Under the pieces are notes generated by a model. The model saw only the letters and a list, made by a program, of their open reading frames with translations. It searched no databases and had not been told where the DNA came from. This document shows positions 19,482-28,123 of a stretch of 64,000 nt of DNA, piece by piece; the first letter of the stretch is position 1, and each line of letters starts with the position of its first letter. Position numbers and translations under genes: made by a program. The stretch spans positions 31,278,154 to 31,342,153 of the forward strand of contig OY744608.1 in the NCBI GenBank assembly GCA_963556255.1. The letters run 5' to 3'. Origin of the DNA: Allolobophora icterica. Its lineage: Eukaryota; Annelida; Clitellata; Crassiclitellata; Lumbricidae.

Positions 19482-20276
19482 CTACGCACTGCGGATGTGA
19501 AACCTTATAGTTACTGTCTCACCGCGGAGGTTTAATTGTTCACCATTCTGGTCGGTCAGCCACACACGAATGCCCTGTACGTTGCCAGCCGGTGCTACTG
19601 GTAGGTACACTAGATTTTTCGGAGACTCGATTACCTTATAGCCGGGCGACACATCCGGGAAAAAACTGTAGATTACTGGCAGCTGGCTACCATTTCGATA
19701 CGATCCAGAGATAATATCACAATTTACCAGGATTGTGTCCACCCGGAGAATATCGACTGGATTTTCTCCCTCTTTATAACCAAGACTAAGCGTCTGAGGG
19801 TTAAAACCGAGCGTTTGCCTGATGGTAGATGCGGCCATATCTACCTTAAAACGGGCCTTCGTTATCTTTACGAAGGCGCGAAGGGTAGATGCGTTAGCTC
19901 CTACAGTAATAGGAGAATCAAAGCTGAGTTGAGCAACACCTGGCGGCGGCGGATTTTGCATTTCTAACTGCCGGCTGATTTCATAATTAATCTGTGCGAT
20001 CTCGTAGCTTCCGTCGGGTAAAATGATCGTCTTCCAGGTCTGTCCATTGGTGGAGCTGTAGACGAACTTGTTATTTGAACTGTCAATGTTCGGAATCGAA
20101 TTATAGGTTTCAAGATTGACCAAAGCAAGCTCAAAGCGTCTTTTTGGATCCAGGTACAGCGGCGGTGAGAAAGCCGTGGTCCACCCTGTAGTATCTGAGG
20201 AAACAACTATACTAAAATTTTCCTTAGGCTGCAAAAGGTCTCGAATTTCCTCGAGCAGTTTCTCCGAGCGTTCCAT
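19482..20276 (-). CDS. Minor capsid (penton-like, single jelly-roll) protein
   Basis: 264 residues. It matches the Polinton minor capsid protein that occupies the five-fold vertices. The recognisable segment is RFELALVNLETYNSIPNI, then a KF/Y...TWKTIILPDGSYEIAQIN stretch near residues 70-95. The remainder is beta-rich. No membrane segment and no cysteine motif. Position next to the major capsid and core genes is the usual Polinton order. The start follows the stop of the 367-residue gene by 10 bp, and the 3' end runs 22 bp short of the core-gene ATG. Family resemblance is good; the exact fold is inferred. Confidence 0.78.
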   Translation of the reverse strand: MERSEKLLEEIRDLLQPKENFSIVVSSDTTGWTTAFSPPLYLDPKRRFELALVNLETYNSIPNIDSSNNKFVYSSTNGQTWKTIILPDGSYEIAQINYEISRQLEMQNPPPPGVAQLSFDSPITVGANASTLRAFVKITKARFKVDMAASTIRQTLGFNPQTLSLGYKEGENPVDILRVDTILVNCDIISGSYRNGSQLPVIYSFFPDVSPGYKVIESPKNLVYLPVAPAGNVQGIRVWLTDQNGEQLNLRGETVTIRFHIRSA

Positions 20277-20286
20277 CTTGTGTACT

Positions 20287-21390
20287 TTATTTTATGAGCA
20301 TGTTTCTATTCAATTCGAGTGCCAGCTCTTTGGAGATCGCACTGGAACGCAGTAACTCGTCAAGAATGGCGGAGATTTCGTTGCCGAGACCTGTGTTTCC
20401 CGCGGCCCTAGAGGCCACCAAAAGCTGCAACCTCTCTACCAGGGCGTTTGGATCGTTGTAAAATTGCACCGCGCCGCCTCGAATCAGCTGGAACTTTTTA
20501 CTTTTCCGGCCATGAATAGGCAGACCAGACATCTGTACGAGCTTTTTGAAAGTTTCAATTGCCTGAGGCGAATATTGCTTAGTCTTAACGAAGCGTTTCG
20601 TTAACAGGCTGAACAATGACTCATCGGCAGGAGCTTCGAGCACGAGGTTCCCACCTTTAAACACTCTTAGTCTACCAGCAGACAGCGCGACGGGGTCGAC
20701 GGAGAGCTCACCCAAGGCGCTACCTTGTAATTTAAGAGGAACGGCTGGGACACTGAAACCCTTTCCCTTTTTGATGAGGCTGTGGCCCGCTAGCAGTGTA
20801 TGGATTCGCTTTTTATATTCCCTTAGGGCTTCGATATCTGCAGTCACCTCATCTACCTTTTCTTCGTCTCCTTGCTTATTGGCTTTCCTTTTCTCTTTGC
20901 CCAGGGTGTGGCGATTATAGTGATTTACCTCACCGATTATCTTTTCAGCACCTGCAATGTCGGCTAAATCGAGCTCGCTCGGAGGTTTAAACCCATGCCG
21001 TGTGATTGCCGCGACGTTGAGATATTTGTTTGGATCTACTAACAATGCGGGGGGAATTCGGGATGTTGGAAGCGCTGGAAGGGCTGGAGCAGCTGCTGTT
21101 CCTGCGGAATCACCGAACAAAGCTGCTATCGGGTTATAATTAGCAGACTCTGAAATCTGTGCTGGCAAATCCTGTAAAGCGCTGGTAACTTTCTGCAGCT
21201 CCTTAGACGTAGCCGCCTGTGATTCAGCCGTGGCTGTGGCGATTGGTTTGAAAAGCTTTGCCGCATCGTACTGAAGATTGGCTTCACCGAGCTTCTCATC
21301 CACGAAACGCTGTCTCAATCGATTTCTCCGAGCTAAATAGTCCTGAGTCAACGCGTCTCGCTCCTGTTTAGACGAAACTTTTGTCCACAT
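20287..21390 (-). CDS. Conserved Polinton protein of unknown function (PW-like)
   Basis: 367 residues. I recognise it as a protein found in many animal Polintons, without known function. The N-terminal half is a charged helical region (residues 1-75), then a Pro/Ala-rich linker. The conserved C-terminal part has LFSLLTKRFVKTKQYSP, then GLPIHGRKSKKFQLI, and AGNTGLGNEISAILDELLR near the end. A KKGKGFSVP motif near residue 210 resembles the GxG motifs of the pX-like proteins and might be a protease site. No membrane helix. It sits between the packaging ATPase and penton genes, so a structural or assembly role is likely. AATAAA overlaps its stop codon. Confidence 0.75.
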   Translation of the reverse strand: MWTKVSSKQERDALTQDYLARRNRLRQRFVDEKLGEANLQYDAAKLFKPIATATAESQAATSKELQKVTSALQDLPAQISESANYNPIAALFGDSAGTAAAPALPALPTSRIPPALLVDPNKYLNVAAITRHGFKPPSELDLADIAGAEKIIGEVNHYNRHTLGKEKRKANKQGDEEKVDEVTADIEALREYKKRIHTLLAGHSLIKKGKGFSVPAVPLKLQGSALGELSVDPVALSAGRLRVFKGGNLVLEAPADESLFSLLTKRFVKTKQYSPQAIETFKKLVQMSGLPIHGRKSKKFQLIRGGAVQFYNDPNALVERLQLLVASRAAGNTGLGNEISAILDELLRSSAISKELALELNRNMLIK

Positions 21391-21430
21391 CGTGGTTGTA
21401 TGTCGACTATATGTTGCCTATATTGTGTCT

Positions 21431-22117
21431 TTAAATACTTGCCTTGGGCTTATAGAAGCGATCGAACCCGCAACGATATTTTCCATCGTACACCTTGGAC
21501 GTCAAATCTATGACTGCGAATCCATATGGTTGGGCAGCACACTCGCTGAAGAACGTACGGAACTCATCGAAAGACATGTCGCCGCCTACGAACGTATCGT
21601 GAATGGCTCGCAAATTTTTACTGTCTTGGTTGAAGAGGACTATAAGATTAGCATTGTCACGGATCGCTTGCTTCGGAATTCGAAAATAATTCTGTGTTAA
21701 GTAGAAGCAGTCCGCGCCACCGTGTCGACCCATAGTGAAATACCTTTCGATGGGCGACTGTTTTTCAAGCATGACGTCATCGAAAACTAGAAGGCTTCTG
21801 GCATTCTTATTTAATGATTCAACTGGAACTATTTCCTCTGAGCAAGAGTGAAAGGAAGCCACTTCCTTCCCGGCAACCTTTTCGAGTTCTGTTATCCAGT
21901 CCCTGAGGAACTGATATTTTTCCTGTCCCAGAGACTTCGAGTGTAGATACAGCCGATCAAAACGCAGATATCCCTTTTTCAGAAGGAGGTTGAGCAGTAG
22001 GTTTGTTTTCCCACACCCGCTAGGCCCACAGATTATACACCGTATGCTGGATGGTAACAACCAATGGTGGTGTTTTCTTCCATCATCAGCTTCGAGGTCA
22101 AAATTTGTTATTTCCAT
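21431..22117 (-). CDS. FtsK/HerA-like genome-packaging ATPase
   Basis: 228 residues from the ATG at 22117; upstream in-frame codons to 22264 start at TTG and look non-coding. P-loop motor that pumps DNA into the capsid. Seen: Walker A GPSGCGKTN at residues 31-39 after the strand IRCIIC, Walker B LLVFDDVM at about 109-116, then a sensor-like segment CFYLTQNYFRIP. This is the A32/FtsK-HerA family typical of Polintons, virophages and adenovirus-like elements. It starts only 38 bp from the oppositely oriented zinc-ribbon/PLA2 gene, so the two share a very short divergent promoter. Confidence 0.93.
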   Translation of the reverse strand: MEITNFDLEADDGRKHHHWLLPSSIRCIICGPSGCGKTNLLLNLLLKKGYLRFDRLYLHSKSLGQEKYQFLRDWITELEKVAGKEVASFHSCSEEIVPVESLNKNARSLLVFDDVMLEKQSPIERYFTMGRHGGADCFYLTQNYFRIPKQAIRDNANLIVLFNQDSKNLRAIHDTFVGGDMSFDEFRTFFSECAAQPYGFAVIDLTSKVYDGKYRCGFDRFYKPKASI

Positions 22118-22155
22118 ATAGAGACAACGAGTTATGATTGTATTCAACGAAAACA
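22118..22155. promoter_or_regulatory. Divergent promoter of the ATPase and PLA2 genes
   Basis: Only 38 bp separate the ATPase ATG (minus) from the PLA2 ATG (plus). Any shared promoter must lie here or inside the coding ends. I see no perfect TATA box, only AT-rich flanks (CTATATGG at the ATPase start). Confidence 0.4.
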
Positions 22156-22719
22156 ATGTATTGCCTACGATGTAAGAAACATACTGAGACTTCAAATGAA
22201 ACAATCGTCGAGTTACGAAACGGTCGGCCAGCCAAGAAGGGAACCTGTGCCGTCTGCGGTGCAAAGAAGAGCCAAATTTTGCCTTCTAAAGTTCGAAAGA
22301 CTGGGGGTTCTCTACTGAATAGAGCCCTGAACGCTCTACCTCTACCAGAAATGCATATGAGCCTTCCATCCGGTATGTCTTCGGAAGATAATCCGGGAGG
22401 TTCTTTTCAGAACACAGGAAAGTACTCTTACTGTGGACCATTCACAAAACTCGATAAACGGCTGTCACAGCACTATCACGGAATTAATCAGCTCGACCGT
22501 GCGTGCCTCCACCATGATGTGGCTTACGCAGTTCATAAAGATACCCCAGGGCGTAACCACGCAGATGACATCCTCGCTGCAGCCGCGTCGAAGATCGCAC
22601 TCACCGATGAAACTCCGGATTATGAGAAGAAAGATGCCCGGCTTGTATCGGCCATTATGTCAGCAAAGTCCAGGCTGGGGATGGGTGTCAGAACGAAGGG
22701 CCAGCGAAAACGCAAATGA
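22156..22719 (+). CDS. Zinc-ribbon (DUF5679-like) and phospholipase A2 fusion
   Basis: 187 residues from the ATG at 22156; the earlier in-frame TTG is unlikely. The N-terminus is a DUF5679-type zinc ribbon: MYCLRCKKHTE with CxxC at 3/6 and CAVCGAKK with CxxC at 31/34. The second domain is a parvovirus VP1-like PLA2: calcium-loop segment YCGPFTKLD near residue 92 and catalytic DRACLHHDVAYA with His120-Asp121, then an Asp pair (ADD) near 136-138. The C-terminus is basic (KGQRKRK). Viral PLA2 breaches endosomal membranes during entry; that role is inferred here. The stop overlaps the next frame's first ATG (ATGA), so it may be co-transcribed with the integrase. Confidence 0.85.
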   Translation: MYCLRCKKHTETSNETIVELRNGRPAKKGTCAVCGAKKSQILPSKVRKTGGSLLNRALNALPLPEMHMSLPSGMSSEDNPGGSFQNTGKYSYCGPFTKLDKRLSQHYHGINQLDRACLHHDVAYAVHKDTPGRNHADDILAAAASKIALTDETPDYEKKDARLVSAIMSAKSRLGMGVRTKGQRKRK

Positions 22720-22748
22720 AAATCATTTGTGTATGTGTTTACCTGTTT

Positions 22749-22762
22749 GTTATATATAGTTT
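22749..22762 (+). promoter_or_regulatory. TATA-like element before the integrase start
   Basis: TTATATATAG lies about 10-20 bp ahead of the ATG at 22770, similar to AT-rich boxes hugging other starts in this element. Confidence 0.35.
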
Positions 22763-22769
22763 AACTGAA

Positions 22770-23783
22770 ATGTCTAAGCACCTTTCAACTGTCTATTACA
22801 GCCCTAGAGGTTACTGGCGAGGTAAGGCTGCGGTGAAGAAACTAGCCTCAGCCGCCAAAGTTTCCGAGGCGGATGCTCGTGATTGGCTGAAGAAACAAGC
22901 TGTGTGGCAGATTTATCTACCCGTTCCACATCGCATACCGCATCCAAAGTTCGAGGAAAATCGACCAAACGCCGTACACCAAGCCGATCTCTTGTTTTTG
23001 CCTCACGATAAAGTAGGTCGAAAGACTTATAAATACGCTCTCACTGTTGTTGATGTTGCCTCACGATACAAAGAAGCTGAACCATTGATCAACAAAAGTG
23101 CGACCGAAGTCGCCGCCGCTTTAAGCCGGATCTATAAGAGGGGTCCATTGACTTGGCCTCGACTCTTTCAGGTCGATCCTGGACGCGAATTTATGGGTGA
23201 TTTTACACCGTTGCTGACGAAGCACGACGTTCTTGTAAGACGCGGACAGGCCGGAAATCATCGCCAACAGGGCATCGTTGAACGCTTTAACCGTACTCTA
23301 GCTGAGCGACTTTTCGGTGCTCAATACGCTCAGGAATTGCTCCTGGATGCAAGGGGGTCATCCGAACGGTCAGTGGAATGGGTTCGACGATTGCCCGAAG
23401 TTGTAGCTGCACTAAACGATGAGCCGACGCGCTTGCTCGACATGAAGCCGGTTGAAGCGATGAAAGCTGCTAAAGTGACACAGAAGCCCTCTCATTCACA
23501 AATGAAAACTCGTTTGTGGGGCTTGGATGAGCCTGTTCTCGGGCACGACGTTCTCGTCCGATATTTGTACGCTCCCGGCGAGCTCGAAGGTGGAAGCAAA
23601 CGTGCCACCGATCCTAACTGGTCGCTCACCATCCACGCTATTTTGGATGTTGTTCGGCAGGCTGAGCAACCGGCTTTATACCATCTAGTTGATGGGCCTG
23701 GCCGCGGTTTTGTCCGTGAGGAGCTGCTTCTGGTGCCTATGGGCACTGAGCTACCCCCCGATAGAATACTCAACCGTCGTTGA
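22770..23783 (+). CDS. Polinton integrase (retroviral-type, rve family)
   Basis: 337 residues from the ATG at 22770. An upstream in-frame ATG at 22716 would add a hydrophobic 18-residue leader not typical of integrases. It joins element ends to target DNA, making 6-bp duplications. Seen: an N-terminal helical region, catalytic core with Asp73 (HQADLLFL), Asp136 (FQVDPGREF) and Glu171 (GIVERFNRTL), 34 residues between the last two, and a C-terminal beta-rich DNA-binding domain (from about residue 250) that is SH3- or chromo-like. The HHCC zinc finger of retroviral integrases is not evident. It ends tail-to-tail with polB, overlapping it by 14 bp. The catalytic triad is intact. Confidence 0.95.
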   Translation: MSKHLSTVYYSPRGYWRGKAAVKKLASAAKVSEADARDWLKKQAVWQIYLPVPHRIPHPKFEENRPNAVHQADLLFLPHDKVGRKTYKYALTVVDVASRYKEAEPLINKSATEVAAALSRIYKRGPLTWPRLFQVDPGREFMGDFTPLLTKHDVLVRRGQAGNHRQQGIVERFNRTLAERLFGAQYAQELLLDARGSSERSVEWVRRLPEVVAALNDEPTRLLDMKPVEAMKAAKVTQKPSHSQMKTRLWGLDEPVLGHDVLVRYLYAPGELEGGSKRATDPNWSLTIHAILDVVRQAEQPALYHLVDGPGRGFVREELLLVPMGTELPPDRILNRR

Positions 23784-26700
23784 TTTTGTAGTGCCCGTAT
23801 GCCAGCGTTGTTATCCCATCGGCCTCTATCCACTTTTTTGTGTCTAATGGAGAGAGGCTGATCTTATTCTGCTCGTACACTCCGATCTGGTGGTCGTGGC
23901 TTCGAATCACGACTTGTGTGTGCCGCATCTCTTCTCGTTCGAACAGGCACTCCTTGTATAGCTCGTGATGCAGATCCTTCTTCACAACTGCTCTCTGAAC
24001 GCCTTTAGCTTTCCTGATCTCTGAACCGCCCGATTTTAAGATCGAGTACATCTTCGGACGCAGTCCCACGAATTCGGCGATGGCCAATCCGTTACATTCA
24101 TCCTTGAACTTGCCCACGACTTTCTTGTTCTCGACGTCGTAGTATGGGCTGTCTCTAGAAAACTCACTAAAGTCGTATAGGTGTTTTTTGTTCCACATAT
24201 CGACATAGGCGTTCGGAGTTTCCACCTGAAATAAGAGGCTGTCAGTGTCTGTGTATAAGAGTTGAGCATTGTTGCCGTACTCGTTTTTCACATCGTTGTA
24301 CCAGAAGTCGTACATCAGATGCTTGCTGAGGTCGAGGACAGCCTGGCCGACATATACAGGTCTGTTTAACTTGAGCTTGCTCTTCAAACTGTGAATCGCG
24401 GCGAGTTGGTCGTTGAAGATTTTGTGTGATATGTAGGCCGGGTCGGCAGTTAGTTTACGAAGCTTGTCAACTTTTGAGGTCGGTACCAGGTTGACCCTGA
24501 TTCTTTTTCTAAGATTTTCCATGGTTTTTCCGAAAACTGCATTATTAGCCAGTTTGAAGAAGTCTTTTTCAAATTCCGACGTTGCCTTCGCCCTCAATTT
24601 TGTATTCATCCCGATGTATGGAGCCATCCACGCCTCCTGCCTGAATTTAATGGCACGATGGATCTTAGAAACTCGTAGGCCCAACGAGTGATATAGTTTG
24701 AGATTTCTATAATGGACCACATACCGCTCCTTAGGTCGCAGGCTTGGTACTAACTTCACATGCTTTGTGAACTTGCCTCCCAACTCGTTCATAAGCACAT
24801 TCTGATAGTCACTCAACCACTCCTCTTGGACTGTCAGGGTCTCCGGTGCTAGGGGATAGTCGTTATGAGCAATGTGGAGGTGCTCCGGGTACTCGAGATC
24901 AACTTCGAGTAGGAAGCCTTCAGGCGCGTCGTCTGGAGTTTCCAACACTTCGTCGAGAGTTGGACTTTCCCAGCTGAATGCTCCAACTGGTAATGGCTGT
25001 TGCATCGCCCAGCCGTACAGGTTATTAGCGTCGAGATACATGATCCAGTTTTCTGGCTTCGTGGTATCGTGATCTGGGCATTGCGGGTTGTTGGCTTTTG
25101 CGAAGCGCTTAGATACCATCGAAATTCCGCCTCTGAGACCTTTCTCTACGAACAAATGCATGTCTATATCGGTTAAAAGTTCGAGTTCGATCTTCGTCTT
25201 TTTCAACAAAGCGTCCCAGGCCATTCCTGGTAGGCTGAAGTAGTTTGCTGGATCCAGACTATAGTGCTTCATCGATGTGGATCTGAAGGTCTCGAATACA
25301 TCGGCTAGTAGGAGTACATCCGTACGGAGATACAAGTCGTGATAGTCACCCAGAGTTTTACAATCGAATTCATTCCATACTCGTTGAGCGTGTTCATAAT
25401 CCGCATCAGAGATGTTCTCACGGGTCAGCCTGCTGTAGAACGCTTCTTTGGGTGGAAGTCGGTCTTCTTCGAAGCGGTGGTAATCGTGGATGTATTCGTA
25501 ACAATAAACGCCCTTTCGCCTCAACAGATCTAATTTTAACCTTTCGTTATGAGCGAAATTTTCGTTTATATACGCAGTTGTGACTTTCAGATCCTCAAGC
25601 GACAGGTTTCCTGATAATTTATCCAATGAGCTGTTTAGAAACTTAAGGCTGTCGATGAACTGTAGTTGCCCTATGTTGAATGTCATGTATTTCTCCATAT
25701 TGTTTGGGATGCAGTTAATTTCAGTTTCCTCATCCTGTGCGGCCTCACAACTTCCGATCGCTTGCATGATGAGATGACTGTCGTAACCTCGCAGATTGTG
25801 GAAGACCACCGGTACCTTACACTTATCGGGATATATTCTAAGTTTTAAGTTGCACTCGCTGTGAGCGGCACCTCGGTACTTACCGGTAATGTGGCAGTGG
25901 TCACGAACTCTGTCCGCTTCGAGCGCATCTCCGCAGATGTGACATTCGATAGCCTCGCGGAATGATTGACGATCGGCCGCTGACATAACCATCTTAGCTG
26001 GGGTGGGCAGCCTTTGTTTGATAGAGGCTAGCTCGCCTTGTAGTTGTTGTAGGAACTCCTCCACGGCGTTTTCTCCGCGGTATAAAACTGGTTTCTTCGT
26101 GCGGCCATCGTATCGGACCACTATATAACAGAAGCTACACGGTTTCTGCTCAGCTATCTGTCTGGTGTTGCTCTCGTTGGGATTCATGGCCGCATTTAGG
26201 ACTGGCACGTTCAACGCCTCAAAGTCTGCGTATATGATATACGGGGCTCGCATCTGTTTACGATGGTTCTGGAATTTGAGTATATTTTCATCCTCCTCAG
26301 GCATCTCAATCCGCTGAGGCTTCTTACTGATGCCCTGACAATCCTTGATATGGGCATCCAGCAAGTCTTGCCTACAGAATACGTGTAAGCAGCGACGACA
26401 TGGATGCTTTCGTCCTTGAAATTTGCTGTTTTTATAAACCATGCGGGCTAGATCCTTGATCCAGACATAATGAAAATTTTCATTTGCGTCGTCGGCCAGT
26501 AGTAGAAGGTCAAGATTGTGGACACTGGTCCGGTTTGAAATGTGAATTGGATACAAAGCTTTATCCCACCCGAAGACTGAGACGCTTATATTTGGGTTTT
26601 GACGCTCAAACTTGTCGATATCTGTGACCTTCACTGGAAATTCTATACCGTCAAAGTTTAGCTCGAGGAGGTGGGCACGATACTTACTGGGACGATAGGG

Positions 26701-27519
26701 GTGTTGCCTAAAATCTACTGGATACATTGCGCTTAATATGGCCCACTCGAAGCATCGGTTATCTTCATTCTTAACATTAATAACCGTGCGAGGGGGGATG
26801 TACTTTGGTGTGGGAAAGTAGCTCTTCCCTCGGAAAGGCTTATATCTTGCAACACCGAGGTCTAGCGCGACAATCCGCCTCACCCTCCACCCCGACCCCT
26901 CATTGGTGTAATCCTCGAGGAGTTTTAGTATTTCGGCCTTGGCCTTCCGTATAGCCCGTTGGATTTTACCCGCATTGGTAACTGGTACTGCTTTGCTTCG
27001 AAAGTAGGCGGTATTGGTAATGATGCCGGGGGGCGCGTTGCCACCATACACATTATCAACGGTCGGTGCCAGCTTTTCCAACTCAACTGTCAACACTTGC
27101 GAGTATTTAAGACCGTCTTGTTTCAACAGCTCTTCGTTGAGTTGTGCCTCAATGTTGTGCTCCATTGCACTCAAGAAAGCTAACGCATCTCCTTCCAGCC
27201 TGTGGTTAAGAGGTACTTCTGCACGGAAGTCTCTCAGATGCTGATTGGCGAGCTCTTTGTGTAGTAGAAAGGGTGGTGGCCCACCTCTATCCTTCTTAAT
27301 TAGGAGTGTGTCGAATTGTGCCAGAAGGGCCTTACGTTTTGCCCCTCTATGCTTGCGCACTGGCGGAATTGGCCTTGGAAGCAGTGGCTGTAGTAAGCGC
27401 CTTTTGACTGCATCTGGGATAGGTTCGTCTAAGATATTCTGTAGAACAGCTCGAAGAGCTGGGGGACCAGTAAACTCACCCAACAATTGTTCAATTTTTT
27501 CATTCGTGGACAATGCCAT
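23770..27519 (-). CDS. polB: Protein-primed DNA polymerase B
   Basis: 1,249 residues, the replicase of the element. Approximate positions: N-terminal Polinton domain with RTVINVKNEDNRCFEWAIL near 240; a Cys/His cluster CRRCLHVFCRQ near 385; Exo I YIIYADFEAL near 430; an endonuclease-VII-like zinc motif CHICG...DHCHITGKYRG near 525-550; Exo II FHNLRGYDSH near 580; Exo III YLRTDVLLLADVFE near 737; Pol A YLDANNLYG near 828; Pol B KLANNAVFGKTMEN near 990; Pol C YTDTDS near 1089. All exonuclease and polymerase acidic residues are present. Such polymerases start from a protein bound to the inverted-repeat ends. The ATG is preceded by TTTATAACT. The gene runs antisense to trio. Confidence 0.97.
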   Translation of the reverse strand: MALSTNEKIEQLLGEFTGPPALRAVLQNILDEPIPDAVKRRLLQPLLPRPIPPVRKHRGAKRKALLAQFDTLLIKKDRGGPPPFLLHKELANQHLRDFRAEVPLNHRLEGDALAFLSAMEHNIEAQLNEELLKQDGLKYSQVLTVELEKLAPTVDNVYGGNAPPGIITNTAYFRSKAVPVTNAGKIQRAIRKAKAEILKLLEDYTNEGSGWRVRRIVALDLGVARYKPFRGKSYFPTPKYIPPRTVINVKNEDNRCFEWAILSAMYPVDFRQHPYRPSKYRAHLLELNFDGIEFPVKVTDIDKFERQNPNISVSVFGWDKALYPIHISNRTSVHNLDLLLLADDANENFHYVWIKDLARMVYKNSKFQGRKHPCRRCLHVFCRQDLLDAHIKDCQGISKKPQRIEMPEEDENILKFQNHRKQMRAPYIIYADFEALNVPVLNAAMNPNESNTRQIAEQKPCSFCYIVVRYDGRTKKPVLYRGENAVEEFLQQLQGELASIKQRLPTPAKMVMSAADRQSFREAIECHICGDALEADRVRDHCHITGKYRGAAHSECNLKLRIYPDKCKVPVVFHNLRGYDSHLIMQAIGSCEAAQDEETEINCIPNNMEKYMTFNIGQLQFIDSLKFLNSSLDKLSGNLSLEDLKVTTAYINENFAHNERLKLDLLRRKGVYCYEYIHDYHRFEEDRLPPKEAFYSRLTRENISDADYEHAQRVWNEFDCKTLGDYHDLYLRTDVLLLADVFETFRSTSMKHYSLDPANYFSLPGMAWDALLKKTKIELELLTDIDMHLFVEKGLRGGISMVSKRFAKANNPQCPDHDTTKPENWIMYLDANNLYGWAMQQPLPVGAFSWESPTLDEVLETPDDAPEGFLLEVDLEYPEHLHIAHNDYPLAPETLTVQEEWLSDYQNVLMNELGGKFTKHVKLVPSLRPKERYVVHYRNLKLYHSLGLRVSKIHRAIKFRQEAWMAPYIGMNTKLRAKATSEFEKDFFKLANNAVFGKTMENLRKRIRVNLVPTSKVDKLRKLTADPAYISHKIFNDQLAAIHSLKSKLKLNRPVYVGQAVLDLSKHLMYDFWYNDVKNEYGNNAQLLYTDTDSLLFQVETPNAYVDMWNKKHLYDFSEFSRDSPYYDVENKKVVGKFKDECNGLAIAEFVGLRPKMYSILKSGGSEIRKAKGVQRAVVKKDLHHELYKECLFEREEMRHTQVVIRSHDHQIGVYEQNKISLSPLDTKKWIEADGITTLAYGHYKINDG

Positions 27520-27681
27520 AGTTATAAATTAGTTTATATTACTGTGGCAAACTTTTCTTTAATATAATAATTATATCATTTGTTCAAAATGAAATTTTGT
27601 TTACTGATATTCGATTGACGCTTGCTCATCTGTATTATCTCAATACAATAACTATATCGTTTGTTCAAATGATAATTTTTT
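27520..27681. repeat. AT-rich spacer with a local duplication
   Basis: Two related segments, about 27562-27632 and 27645-27715, share ATAACTATATCNTTTGTTCAA, TACTGATAT and a CGCTT end. The second copy reaches into the 3' end of the small Cys-rich gene. It is probably the polB promoter region duplicated together with the neighbouring gene end. Confidence 0.55.
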
Positions 27682-27957
27682 TTATTCTACTGATATATTT
27701 GATAGTCGCTTCCATTCTTTATTAAATTCACGGACTAACCCACCTCGTCGAGCTCTCAAATATTTAGCGAAATAACCACATTTCATACACTCACCCACGT
27801 GTGTTTTTATACCCCTTCCACATTTGGCGCAAGGTCTCGTCCCACAACCGTTTCGCAGTCGTGCCAAATGTTTGAAACAGTACTCCCCAATGCACCTGCG
27901 ACAGCAGAGGGTTGTTTTCCCTATACCGAGCCAAATGCAAAAGTTTTTCCCTAGCAT
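27682..27957 (-). CDS. Small Cys-rich, probably zinc-binding protein
   Basis: 91 residues, family not recognised with certainty. Two cysteine clusters are visible: CCRRCIGEYCFKHL (residues 18-31) and CAKCGRGI...HVGECMKCGYF (about 43-62), suggesting two treble-clef or ribbon-type zinc sites. The C-terminal third is basic (YLRARRGG). It lies between polB and the right terminal repeat, on the polB strand. Small Cys-rich ORFs at this place occur in related elements and are thought to be regulatory or DNA-binding, which is inference. The dense, ordered CxxC spacing makes a chance ORF unlikely. Confidence 0.65.
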   Translation of the reverse strand: MLGKNFCIWLGIGKTTLCCRRCIGEYCFKHLARLRNGCGTRPCAKCGRGIKTHVGECMKCGYFAKYLRARRGGLVREFNKEWKRLSNISVE

Positions 27958-28123
27958 TATGTTTTATGTATACCACAACCTATTCATTTATTTAAATTGA
28001 AAAATGACCCGGTTTGGGCCGGCCTCGTGGGAGGTTCTCGGCCGGCAGCAAACGGTACTTTACATTTTAAAAAGCTTCTTTGGCAGACTTAGGGCTTGGG
28101 GAGTTCTAAGCAATTATATCCAA

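Noticed and set aside
22716..22769. Signal-peptide-like leader on the integrase
   Set aside because: The 18 hydrophobic residues before the second ATG would suit secretion, which makes no sense for an integrase. The ATG overlaps the previous stop by chance or as reinitiation context, and the later ATG follows a TATA-like box.
22770..23783. Endogenous retrovirus integrase
   Set aside because: No RT, RNase H or LTRs nearby. It lies between Polinton genes and has the Polinton integrase layout.
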